Source of the DNA: Agrypnia vestita
Lineage: Eukaryota > Arthropoda > Insecta > Trichoptera > Phryganeidae
Length of the DNA: 64,000 bases
Direction: 5' to 3'
Assembly (NCBI GenBank): GCA_016648135.1
Contig: JADDOH010000480.1
Span: 248,001-312,000 of the forward strand
In this document: positions 13,882 through 23,363 of the stretch, one piece after another
How positions within the stretch are numbered: position 1 is the stretch's first letter
Layout: every line of letters begins with the position of its first letter
Position numbers and translations under genes: made by a program
The notes under the pieces: generated by a model
The model's input: only the letters and a program-made list of their open reading frames with translations
Database searches by the model: none
Told to the model about the DNA's origin: nothing

Positions 13882-14217
13882 AACTAATCCGCAAAGTCGA
13901 GGCTATCGAGACTCATATTGAAAGTTTCTTGGATGGATGGAATGACGAATGTTGAAGTCCTCCGGCGTATAAAAAAAGGCCGAGAAGTGCTGCAGACTAG
14001 AAAGCTGGAGTAGCTCGGATATATTATGAGAGGACCAAAATATAATGTAAACCAACTCATCAACCAGGAGAAAATAAGTGGTAAAAGAAGCGTAGGAAGA
14101 CGCCGCACCTCATGACTGCTTAACTTGAGGGACTGGTATAAGTGTAACTGGATTGAGTTGTTCCGTGCGGCGTTAAATAATGTCGTAATCGCCAGAGTGA
14201 TTGCCAAACTCCGATGA
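13882..14217 (+). pseudogene. RTE-type non-LTR retrotransposon, C-terminal remnant
   Basis: Two frames joined by a shift near 13945 give the C-terminal end of an RTE-class reverse transcriptase: a KLIRKVEAIE segment, then NVEVLRRIKKGREVLQTRKL, GYIMRGPKY, KISGKRSVGRRR and RDWYKCNWIELFRAALNN, ending IAKLR-stop. These follow the usual family order (WTD..TNEEVLRR, RKL.YLGHIMRG, GKR..GRRR.SWL, LFRAA). A TAG replaces a codon after RKLE and a TGA follows RRRTS. It is a dead 5'-truncated copy; the enzymatic domain is absent. Confidence 0.85.
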
Positions 14218-15451
14218 GAGATGACCCATAAGAGGAAGAAGATAAATTTAAAAAAATAGATGAGTCGTGCAGAAATTACACTAAGATTCAGAGAAAAAAT
14301 ATTTCTATCGAATACGTTCTCAGTTACCACCGGGACTCGAACACAGAACTATTTCTGGTAGAATGCTTTACCGGTTAATGCTACAGTATTCTTATACAAT
14401 TAATAAAATTTTAACTTTATGAATTCATATTGCTCTTAATGAGATGTCTATTAAATAACTCCCATCAAAAGTTTCTTTGCAATGAATTTCAATTTTTTTT
14501 AAATAATACATGCAAGATGACGCCAATATCTTTTTATTTAAACAAAAAAAATTAATATGTTTTCTCAGAGATGCACCCTAAAACCACTATATTTTTAGTA
14601 TACCTACGTTTTGAAACTTACCAAAAAAGGTATGAGAGTTTTGAAATTTATCAAGAATAGTAAATTTTAGTATTTTGTAGGGATTGTGATGAAAGGCAAG
14701 AAAGAATTCATACTAAACGCGGTGCAGGTAGAATATGATTGAAGAACTTGCATGGTTGGGTGTGTGGTATTGGAGCACAGTCATTGTTCAAAGTTTAAAC
14801 TGCAATTATAGTTTCCAACCTTCGTACAAGATATATATTATGTTTTTAAAGACGAGAGAAAGAAGTTCTAAAGAAAACGGATTCAAAAGTTATAAATATT
14901 ATTCATATTTAAACGGGCCCTTCGAGTGACGTTCACAAACTTCTAGTGCTCGCGACACAACATAAATGTGTAGATATTCCATTACAAATGATACTTGACC
15001 AAATAATTTATTTATGTTGCGTAAATAATTGAAATACAATGAAATCAAACATAAAAGAAATTTAATATTTTGTGCATGTAATGCATGGACACTAATAGAC
15101 AAGGAGTCAGCGACTTACGTTACATTATCAAACCTGAAATGTTTTCTGTAGACGTGCACTATAGTAGGTAAGAAGGTTTGTATCTATTGACATTTGAGTT
15201 CGGGAGAGACAGGTAATACGGGTACAAAAAAATGAGCAAGTAAAATGTAAAAATAATAAACCTGATTTTTAACATGTTTATCGGGACAGTACTATACACT
15301 CATATTAATCATTGCCAGATGCTTTGAAGCTCTATAAATAATCGTGTCATTTACGTTACAAACTGTAATTACAAACTGAATTCTATATAAGGCTAAGGGG
15401 AATCGCGCACTCATGTCGGGTGACAGTTGTTTGAAATGATCACAATACTAA
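14218..15451. other. AT-rich non-coding stretch
   Basis: Holds the 3' tail of the RTE remnant at its left end and otherwise nothing I can support. Confidence 0.4.
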
Positions 15452-15605
15452 AGAAGATTCTAGAACAGCCTGGCATAAATCTACGGCTTACGAGAGACAT
15501 CTCCAAAAGTCTGGAAAAACGTGAGGAACTTTTCGAAAACGCGGGATTTCGATAACAGCATTAGCCACTATAAATACGACACGCGGGAGTAAGAAGAGTT
15601 ATTTT
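15452..15605 (+). promoter_or_regulatory. Heat-shock-type promoter: HSE plus TATA box
   Basis: 15452-15466 is three perfect alternating pentamers, AGAAG ATTCT AGAAC, the binding site of heat shock factor (HSF) trimers. A looser GAA/TTC/GAA cluster follows at 15525-15537. A canonical TATAAATA lies at 15569-15576, which would place transcription start near 15600 on the plus strand. This spacing and TATA form are those of insect hsp70-class promoters. No Hsp coding frame follows within several kilobases. Confidence 0.6.
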
Positions 15606-16020
15606 CCCGTGCGCGTTGACGGCGATAATACAAGAGAAGGTAGCCGCGGGCGACGGGTCAGGCCGGCCAAGCGAGCGGTAGCGGCGAGAAACCAGTGGTG
15701 CCAAGCGAGCGGTAATTCAACAGCGATTCTGGAAAGTTCTTACGTTGCGAAATTAATAAGTGCGGAAATTGATGGAATATTCTAGTGAACAGTGAATGAA
15801 GTGTTAAAGCTAATATAATGTGACTATTTACGACTGATAAACCAGCAAAACAGTTTAATTTAAGGAATAGCGTTACATTTAATAAAGTGATAGGTGACCT
15901 TGTGACCTTTAATTAATTAATCGGTTTTCAATAAATCCTATATTAAATCCAGCGAATTTTCATTTACTTCTCCTGCAGCCGTGACAATATTTTATTCGAC
16001 CGACTTTTTATATTATTTTT
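15606..16020 (+). other. Putative transcribed leader or non-coding RNA downstream of the heat-shock promoter
   Basis: GC-rich at its start (repeated CCAAGCGAGCGGTA near 15668 and 15702), then AT-rich. Two further HSE-type sites occur: 15726-15740 (ATTCT GGAAA GTTCT, perfect) and 15774-15783 (GGAAT ATTCT). No start codon opens a meaningful frame; ATG near 15818 is followed directly by TGA. It could be a 5' UTR exon of a gene with a long intron, an hsr-omega-like non-coding RNA, or a promoter cut from its gene. Confidence 0.35.
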
Positions 16021-16402
16021 ATTTTATTTTATTTTGGGGAAAATTAACAGCAAATCAACATCTTAACAAATATAAAATAATGGTTTATAAAATTATGCCA
16101 ATTACAAATTTTCTACTGAATATAGTAACTTAATTTAATTAAACTTATTTTTATTTAATTTAACATTAATAATATTATTTAATTAAACATTAATAATATT
16201 GTTTTATTTCATTTTAATAATATTACCCGATATCTTATATTTTAACGTTTTACGTACATTTTTTGTACCTGTTATTTGCCAAAATCCCCCGAACTCAAAC
16301 GTCATAATATCCCAACCCTCCTACTAATCTAATGAACATCTACAGAAAATATTCCAGGTTCGATACTGTAAGTCTGGCGGTCGCTGGCTACTGCTCTACA
16401 AT

Positions 16403-16577
16403 ATCGCCTTCTACAAACTCATTCAAGGGAAAACAGAAGGCAAACGGGTAGAAAAAACGGTCCTGGTTGCGAAATATCCGGAAGTGGACCGGTCTTGATG
16501 GAATTGGAGGGGAGCTGTTCTATGATTCCAAGGACAGACCTCACTGTAGATACAGTGGTAGACACTGTCTGTGGTAA
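16403..16577 (+). pseudogene. RTE-type non-LTR retrotransposon, extreme C-terminal remnant
   Basis: Translates as KLIQGKTEGKR, then after a one-base deletion at the GRKK run as RSWLRNIRKWTGLDGIGGEL and DSKDRPHCRYSGRHCLW-stop. This is the conserved tail of RTE-class elements (GKRG.GRKK.SWLRNIR.WTGL). It is a different subfamily from the remnant at 13882-14217. The copy is 5'-truncated and frameshifted. Confidence 0.75.
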
Positions 16578-16806
16578 CAAAAAAATTAATTATTGAGTAA
16601 TATCTAACTATCGCCTACGATTCCGCAGGAGATTAAAATATATTCCGTAAAAATTTACGTATTTGCAATAGGTACGGAAAAATTTATGTATAAAACATAT
16701 GAAATTTATCAACATCAACAAAGAAAATCATATCCTGCAAAACACAGAATGAGCTGAAGCTTACATTCAAATTGATATTTGTTATCATTAATTACGATAT
16801 TTTTGA

Positions 16807-16870
16807 TTAACCCATAAAGCCAGATGGGTCCAAACAAAACACGGCCGGCGGTGGTGGGTCATTTAAGACC
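16807..16870. repeat. Possible piggyBac-like terminal repeat
   Basis: TTAA at 16807-16810 is followed by CCCATAAAGCCAGATGGGTC and, further in, GGTGGTGGGTCATTTAAGAC. A TTAA target next to a CCC-led terminus with GGGTC subterminal repeats is the style of piggyBac-like elements. No matching opposite end or transposase was found. Confidence 0.3.
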
Positions 16871-17569
16871 CAGTAAGAAATTTCGTTTTTTTTTTACACT
16901 TTTTCGTGACATTTATTTCATATTTCTTCTTTTTAATATGATTTAATGAAATGGCATCATATACCGCAAGTTCTCGGTTAGAAATTGAAGTTTTTGTAAA
17001 ATGTATAGCATATTTATGTTCATAACAGCGCGCATCAAATACGTCTTACTCGGCTCCAGCCGAAAAACGCATTCGTGGTCTCCGCTTCTTATCGGCGGCT
17101 TTTACGGATGCAACACTTTTTTTGGTTTTAAAGATTTTATATTTTCAATAATTTTTCTAAAATATATTTATCATGAAGAGAATGAAAACTATTTGAACAA
17201 AATATACAATTTCAGAAGTTAAATAAAATAAAAATTACACTTCCTTTTCTATTTGAATATTATGTAGGAAAAATAATTGTCAATTAATCAAAAATAACAT
17301 ATAATTTATACCCGAAATAAGTATAAAATACAAATAAATACAATATTTATTGATTAATGCTTTTTTATGCTATATTATTTGTGTATATTTGGTTATTACT
17401 TTGAATTTTATATTTTGCTTTAGTTCTTTTTGTTTCTGAATACTCCTAAGTGTTTTTTAACTTCTTCTTCAAAAACATCAAAATAATTTAAACATTATTA
17501 ATACAATATACAAAATTGGTGAAAACTAAGTTAATTTTTATTAATTATGCTCCTAAGTGTATTTGCTTT

Positions 17570-17792
17570 TCTGATGAATACCTTCCGCGAAAGACCTGGC
17601 ACGATCAGGTACTACAAGTATTTGAGGATGGCCCTGTTAAAAGCCGCAACAATCGTAGAACGTGTATGAGAAGATGTATGAATGTGGCCGAAGCAAAAGT
17701 GGTGTGCCAGGATAGAAGAGTGTGGCGTTCAATCCTCTCTGCCTACCGCTGCAGGTAAACGGCGTGATGGTTAGTTAGTTAGTTAGTTGAAT
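17570..17792 (+). pseudogene. Non-LTR retrotransposon C-terminus with (TTAG)n tail
   Basis: The frame reads PRKTWHDQVLQVFEDG, then RNNRRTCMRRCMNVAEAKVV and CQDRRVWRSILSAYRC-stop at 17756-17758. It is the C-terminus of the lepidopteran non-LTR family whose upstream part is seen at 57468-57850. A (TTAG)4 microsatellite tail follows at 17771-17788, typical of non-LTR 3' ends. The copy is 5'-truncated, so no catalytic region is present. Confidence 0.8.
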
Positions 17793-17965
17793 ACCTTTAT
17801 TCTTTATTTTTATATTCCTGGATGCTCCTGTTATCACGTTAAAGCCTTTTTTTATGCTACACTGATTTTATATTTGAATAACTTTATAGTACGCACCTCT
17901 TTATAAGTTTATAAGATCGATAAACTAACCACTCTTATACCTTTTGCGTAAACAATATTCTACTA

Positions 17966-18186
17966 ATTTTTACGTAATATCTAGGAATATGGAAATTACA
18001 TACCAAACTTATTTGAGATTATTTTTACGTAATATCTAGGATTATAGAAATTACATATTACATAGAACACACATATACAGGAATATGTAAATTACATACC
18101 AAACTTATTTGAGATTATTTTTACGTAATTTTTACGTAATATCTAGGATTACAGAAATTACATATTAATTTTATTTGAGACTATTT
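17966..18186. repeat. Irregular short tandem repeat around TTTTTACGTAATATCTAGGA
   Basis: The motif recurs at about 17968, 18023 and 18130, each followed by AAATTACATAYYAAACTTATTTGAGA-like sequence. Spacing is 55 bp and then about 107 bp. Non-coding. Confidence 0.7.
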
Positions 18187-18458
18187 TGTCAGTGTAAGAC
18201 TCTTTGAGTATACCAAAAAACAGCATGGTTCGTCGACGAGATTATTCATAAACGAGAATTATGAGTACGGCATATTATGGCAAACCTATAATAAGGTAAC
18301 CTATTCACTGACATACCTACATATATGGCGTGTTCTATTTGTCATGTCAGATTAAAATATAGTCTCATGGTCAAGCGACCATATATCTAAGGAAAATCGC
18401 TTCAACGCACTTAACAGGTACCCATTCATTATCAACTCAAAAATATTATATTTTTATA

Positions 18459-18809
18459 AAATTAAAAATAACAATGTTGTTTTCTTCTCAGTATAACATT
18501 TTAATTAAAAGTTTTTTAATTAAAGTGTTATGTTGAGAAGAAAACAACATTGTTATTTTTAATTTTAATTTACACTTTAATTAAAGTGTTATAGTGAGGA
18601 GAAAACAACGTTGTTATTTTTAATTTTAATTTACACTTTGATTAAAGTGTTATAGTGAGGAGAAAACAACGTTGTTATTTTTAATTTTAATTTACACTTT
18701 GATTAAAGTGTTATAGTGAGGAGAAAACAAGGTTGTTATTTTTAATTTTAATTTACACTTTGATTAAAGTGTTATAGTGAGGAGAAAACAACGTTGTTAT
18801 TTTTAATTT
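18459..18809. repeat. 61-bp tandem array with an inverted lead copy
   Basis: Five direct copies of a 61-bp unit lie at about 18515-18809 (phase points 18530, 18591, 18652, 18713, 18774). Just upstream, 18459-18512 is an inverted copy of the unit, so the first two units form a hairpin with arms of about 50 bp. The later copies differ by only a few bases, suggesting recent expansion. The unit contains the self-complementary AACGTT. Confidence 0.9.
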
Positions 18810-18929
18810 CTTGAAAATATATTACAATGAACTTCCACAAAATTTGTCACGATAATTTCGAAACATTATTCAAAAATATTCTCAAAGTTTCGTATCTCTT
18901 TGGAAAGATGTCTAGTTATTTATATTTAA

Positions 18930-19270
18930 GTATATTTTTTTAAACAATATTTTATATGAAGGTAGGTATGTTCTAAGAACACAGTTTGTCCTCAGAAGGA
19001 TGATTGATTAATTAAGGATAAATTATAGAAGTCTCACAGAGACGAAGCGAATAAAAGAAAAGTGGATAAATATATGTATATTTATTTATCCACTTTTCTT
19101 CCATCCATCCTTCCATCCAAAAGAGACTTCCATCCACTATACATAAATTAGCTTTGTCTCTGTGATACTTCTATAATTTATCCTTAATTAATTAATCGTC
19201 CCTCTGGGGACAAAATCCAGTAACTGTGTTCTTAGAAAATACTTTCATATAAAATATTGTTTAAAAATAT
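18930..19270. repeat. Foldback MITE with arms of about 120 bp
   Basis: Left arm 18930-19049 and right arm about 19150-19270 are diverged reverse complements sharing TTTAAACAATATTTTATATG, CTAAGAACACAGT, TTAATTAAGGATAAATTATA and CACAGAGAC. The centre is a second hairpin (AAAAGTGGATAAATA with TATTTATCCACTTTT). No coding capacity. Confidence 0.85.
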
Positions 19271-19585
19271 ATGCTGGTGCATGACAGGAGTTAAAAATTG
19301 AAAATATTGATTTTCAGGAGTATTCTAGTAGATATGTTTAATAATTCAAAAGAAAGTCATATATACGTTAAAATAGTCGTTATTGAGTAAAAAAAAACAA
19401 CAGATGTCTATAGCAGAGACCATAAAAATATATGAATGATTCCTGATTTCGAACATATACATATATACAACTCTCAAAATTTTATAATGTGTGGATGTTC
19501 TTACGATGGAATTGGTGAACGTTGCATTCTGTAGTGATTATTTAAGCCAGCTCATACAGATTGTAAGCCCTGAGCATCGTATAAG

Positions 19586-19650
19586 AGATTTCCATCCACA
19601 TCTTATATATAAAATAGCTTCGTCTCTGTGAGAATCCTTAATTAATATTT
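19586..19650. repeat. Partial copy of the foldback MITE's right arm
   Basis: TTTCCATCCACATCTTATA followed by AGCTTCGTCTCTGTGA and TCCTTAATTAAT matches 19126-19190 in the same orientation, with the segment between TGTGA and TCCTTAA deleted. Confidence 0.7.
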
Positions 19651-20889
19651 TTTGTAGTCTAAATCCAGCCGACAGCTTATATTTTAGGCTTATTTATTTC
19701 AAAAAATGTGTAGAAACACCAAGTATACACTTCTAAAGTTGTTGTATTTCTGCATTTTACAAATTTCCTTAATTGTTTTAAATAGAACAGCAATTTTTCA
19801 GAAAATATTTAATTATCATCTATTTAGTATGCGAAAATAGTAGGGTAAATTTTTTAATCTTTTCAGAAATTTTATAGGTTCGCACATTTTTCCTTTAAAT
19901 ATTTTTTTATATAATATATTAGTTATAATATTGTTCAGTAAAACTGACTGCGACATAAATCAACTGTATCCGCGTATAGGTATCGGAATCCAATAACAAG
20001 ACATCAACTAGCGGTCGAATCGCAAACCTAAAGTTAAACCAGTTTGTGGTTTCTATTAAGCATTATTTTTACATTTTAGAGATTTGTCTTACAGTGATTA
20101 GTATGATTTAACACAGCATAGTAGTAATAACCGATAACCTAACCTACAGAATATTAAAAAAAAAAAAAAGCCTCGAATTTAACACGACCTTTTTTTCAAA
20201 GAAAAACAAAAAATTGAAAAGTAGGTAATTGAATGAAAAACATACAAATTTAGCGTCACAAAGGAATATATAATATATTTTGGAATATATAATATCATTA
20301 TTACAGAAACTAAACGGCTATAAATCACACAATCAGAAATCCAAAAATCATGTAAGTGAAAAATCCAAATCCGTGAACAGTAAGCACTTGGGGGCTTTTA
20401 CACAACTTTGCATAATTTCCAAGTTCAAGCCAGACGTAATTTACAACAGGAAAATGACAAATATGTGCTGATTTCGAATTTATTTTTAAAGAAATTGATG
20501 ATTTGCTGAAACGTATAATTTGATACGGGAGAATCAATTCTTAAAACTGCGAATATGGAACACGTGAATTAGTTCGCGAGTGCCCCTTTTTCAATCATTT
20601 ATCATCCGAATGAACATTCGAGTTATATTTGAGCTAGAACGGTATTTATTTACCACCAGGGTTGCTGGAATACACCATTCTATATATACTAGAACTCTTG
20701 TGTCATCCATATTTATTATGACGCCCTGTGTTTTTGGTGTCCTTTACACTTGCGTAAAAAAATCTTCCTGAAAATTCCGCCCTCTCGTGGACACGTGCCT
20801 TTTGAACTTGAACTTTTTTTAATTGTGTTAAATTTTTAATTATTTAAATAAAATTTCAAAAAAGGCATCTTACATTTTGAAATTAATAT
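19651..20889. other. AT-rich non-coding stretch
   Basis: No gene supported. Overlapping open frames on both strands at 20280-20537 share no family features. Confidence 0.4.
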
Positions 20890-21135
20890 GGTACTAGATT
20901 ACCTGCGCAGCTTCGCCCGCATACATTTTTAGTAACTTTTAGTCATATTTTATCAATTTGTGTATTAACCTTAACATATAGATATTTGTCGTCGCGGATA
21001 GAATTTTTTGAGTTGAATTTTTTAACAACTTCTCTATAGAAAGTATTTAAATATCCCTTACCGTTAAGGCTGCGTTCGTAAGAAACGCATCGGTTGACCA
21101 ATTTTCGTCGACTTTAGTTATAGAATAGGTCACCA
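20890..21135 (+). repeat. Non-LTR-like retroelement fragment, second copy
   Basis: Same family as 4780-5032. This copy keeps ATTACCTGCGCAGCTTCGCC at its start and an extra segment (TTCGTAAGAAACGCATCGGT) before TTTTCGTCGACTTTAGTTAT. It abuts the Penelope fragment that begins near 21161. Confidence 0.55.
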
Positions 21136-21160
21136 TGAAAAACCCTTTTATTTTTAAAAC

Positions 21161-21496
21161 CCCAAAGACAAAATTCCTCTGGAATCACACGGAGTGTATA
21201 AAATTCCCTGTTCTTCGTGTGACAAAGTAGGTATATATATATCGGTCATTCGGATCGAAAAATATCATCGCGGGCAGCTGAACATAAAGTACTTAGATGT
21301 CAAAAATAAAAAGATTACTTCATCTTTAGTACAGCATGTTATAACCGAGGGCCACAAAATAGATTTTGATAATGTACATACCAGAGCTAACCTTAACTTA
21401 GAATCATCGCGCATATACCGAGAAGTAATAGAAATTTTCCTTCATAAAAATAACACGAACAGTGAAACGATTCCACAAGAATCCCAAACACCTTGA
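21161..21496 (+). pseudogene. Penelope-like element, GIY-YIG endonuclease remnant
   Basis: The frame KDKIPLESHGVYKIPCSSCD, then KV, continues to SLVQHVITEGHKIDFDNV and SSRIYREVIEIFLHKNN, ending at TGA 21494-21496. This is the C-terminal GIY-YIG nuclease domain of Penelope-like retroelements (GVYKIPC..C.KVYIGETGR, AEHV...GH.IDFDN, REAIEI.KHPNN). The YIG part is altered (GIYISVIRI replaces YIGETGR), so nuclease activity is unlikely. The reverse transcriptase is missing. Confidence 0.85.
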
Positions 21497-21679
21497 CTAA
21501 TAATATCTTAGAGACAAACACATTTAATACTGCAATTCCTGAAAAAACCTAACTTTGACAATTAATCCACACAATAATAGAAAAACCAATTAGTAATGTC
21601 ATTATCCGTTCACAAAGTCGGCTATTAAACAAATAAATAAAGCAATAATTTTTAGCGCCTATTAAGATTTTTAACTCAC

Positions 21680-21840
21680 TTTTATTCTGGCTCTTGCCCC
21701 GAAGAGTCGGGTTTACTCGTCCGGTTTTGGGCAGCATTCAAGATAGAAGGCTCTTGACAATGAATAGTGCTATGTATTCGAAACGTCGGGAGTGTAAAAG
21801 TCCTTTTGAGGACTATTTGACGCAGGTTTCCCCAGAAAAA
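21680..21840 (+). repeat. Penelope-like element 3' tail
   Basis: ATTCGAAACGTCGGGAGTG near 21778 is the typical GAAACGTCGG terminus of Penelope-like elements. It is preceded by a GGCTCTTGACAATGAATAGT hairpin-like segment and lies about 280 bp after the endonuclease remnant on the same strand. Confidence 0.6.
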
Positions 21841-21990
21841 AATTCGTCATATATGTATATACATAGGTATATACATATAATAGTTAATAATTGCATAATG
21901 TGATATGAAAAACAATATTTTTTTAATGGTGGCACGTAAATAAATAGACGGGACGTAATTATTTACGTATGCGTATTTTTTTTATAAGAA

Positions 21991-22246
21991 ATGTCAAGAC
22001 ATGGGCCAAATGTCAATTTTACTATCGTGATATTGAAAGTATTAGCTTTATTTTAATATTTGGACACTTTGGATGCAGAAATTAGTAGATTCGTGTGAAA
22101 CAAACCAACTTTTAAAATAATATTAGTACTTATTTTATATAACATATATCACGTCATAATTGACGAAGTGTACAATGTTGTATAATGAGGATCAAGACTC
22201 GGGTGTGGTGATAATGCAAACCAATAAGAATAGACCCGCCTATGTT
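21991..22246 (+). repeat. Dispersed repeat A, long copy
   Basis: Ordered blocks shared with 56021-56270: AAATGTCAATWTT, TTTGGACACTTTGGATG, GTGTGAAAC, ACTTATTTTATATAA, AATTGA, and AAACCAATRAGAATAGACCC at the end. Non-coding; no terminal inverted repeats noticed. Confidence 0.75.
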
Positions 22247-22412
22247 AAAAAGCTCAAATTAAGCCTAATATTTTGTACTTGATCAATTTTATACACAATC
22301 ACTTACTACTTGCGGTACGTTAAAAAAACCAATAATGAATACAAAAAGTGTGCTATTACTGAGACATATTTGTATGTATTTTTTCATTGCGGGTGCGTAG
22401 AAATCGCGTGTT

Positions 22413-22605
22413 TTCAATTGTTTACCTAGACCTCTTTCCATTTATGAAAGATAATCGAATTAGTATGTGTAAGCCGTGCGTACGAGGCGCATTGGTTCAT
22501 TGTGTTGGTGATTAACATCAACACAACGAAACTACGTGCGTCGTACGCACGACTTACACACACTAATTCGATTGTCATTCATAAATAGAAAGAGATCTAC
22601 CTACA
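22413..22605. repeat. Near-complete palindromic MITE, arms of about 90 bp
   Basis: 22413-22510 and 22516-22605 are reverse complements with scattered mismatches. Shared arm blocks include TCGAATTAGTRTGTGTAAG and CGTGCGTACGA; the centre is TGTGTTGGTG / CATCAACACA around ATTAA. Confidence 0.85.
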
Positions 22606-22721
22606 AAATATTGAACATGTTTAGGTATATTAAAAAAATACCAATTATAACAATGTATCAACACATCCCGAAATATAAACAACAAATTATGAAAACATAG
22701 AAATATATAAGAAAAGCTTAC

Positions 22722-22818
22722 CCTGAGGACTGACATCCCCGAATAATCCAAGAAAAATGGCAGCGGTCACCAATCGACAAAGTTTAAATTTGGAGCACAT
22801 TTTGACACTTGTAGACAT
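22722..22818 (-). CDS. First coding exon of an unidentified secreted or membrane protein (signal peptide)
   Basis: On the minus strand, ATG at 22818 opens MSTSVKMCSKFKLCRLVTAA followed by IFLGLFGDVSPQ, 32 codons plus one base, ending at a strong splice donor (AGG|GTAAGC, junction 22722/22721). A basic n-region, the hydrophobic core LVTAAIFLGLFG and a polar end make a classic signal peptide. A second in-frame ATG at 22800 gives a more compact signal sequence (MCSKFKLCRL...) and may be the real start. The GC-rich DNA on the 5' side fits a promoter and 5' UTR. No downstream exon was recognised to the left, so intron 1 is long or the rest lies outside the window. Function cannot be assigned from this exon. 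Confidence 0.55.
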
Positions 22819-23235
22819 CGTTTGTTTTCGAATCTACCATTTATGACGTTTGACAGAAAATACGAGGACGGCACAAACCTTCACAAAATTACTATCACAT
22901 TTTTTTTAAACAGTTTGGTTTTTTGTTTGTTTACTTTTTCACTCGGGACCGAATTCGTCAGCGTAGCGTCGTGACGTAGTCGGAATTGTTGAAACTCGGA
23001 GCGTGGACTCGTTGGCGGGATTCGGTGTCCGCGAGCGGGCGTCTCACCACAGGTCGTCGGCAGTCGGCGGCTTGTCGCGACTGTGCTGCGGCTCGGCTGG
23101 GCCCGACTGAGCGCCGGGCCCCCCTCCCCGGGTCGCGCCTTTCACCGTTATATTTTGCGCCTGGTGTCTTGCGCTCGCGGCCTGCGGAGAGCGCCTCGGT
23201 AAATGTTGGGCCAGTCACGATTGACATTTAGCAGG
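22819..23235 (-). promoter_or_regulatory. GC/CpG-rich 5' region of the signal-peptide exon
   Basis: 22940-23230 is the most GC-rich segment of the window (for example GGCGGCTTGTCGCGACTGTG). It lies directly upstream of the minus-strand ATG at 22818. Open frames on both strands across it lack stops only because of composition. I read it as 5' UTR plus core promoter. Confidence 0.45.
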
Positions 23236-23363
23236 CCGCAGTTCCCAAACTGTGGGCAGGCTCACGATGGACTACTTTTCAATTAGATTGCCAAGGACCG
23301 ACCGGTTGCCAAATACGTCGTTTTATGTACTTATTTGGTAACTGGTCTAATCTACTGGGACGA

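Noticed and set aside
13884..14330. 148-codon minus-strand open frame
   Set aside because: It is the antisense of the plus-strand RTE remnant, whose conserved motifs are unmistakable.
14735..15102. Short open frames on both strands
   Set aside because: No domain, no codon bias distinguishable from background, no splice signals.
15600..17000. Search for an Hsp70 or small Hsp gene behind the heat-shock promoter
   Set aside because: No frame with any Hsp motif exists on the plus strand; the only protein-like sequence is an RTE tail at 16403-16577.
17771..17788. (TTAG)4 considered as insect telomeric repeat
   Set aside because: The insect telomere unit is TTAGG; this is a 4-bp microsatellite tail at a non-LTR 3' end.
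22958..23231. Open frames on both strands across the GC-rich block
   Set aside because: Absence of stops is expected from composition; the peptides are Arg/Ala/Pro-rich with no domain, and the block is better read as 5' UTR/promoter of the minus-strand exon.
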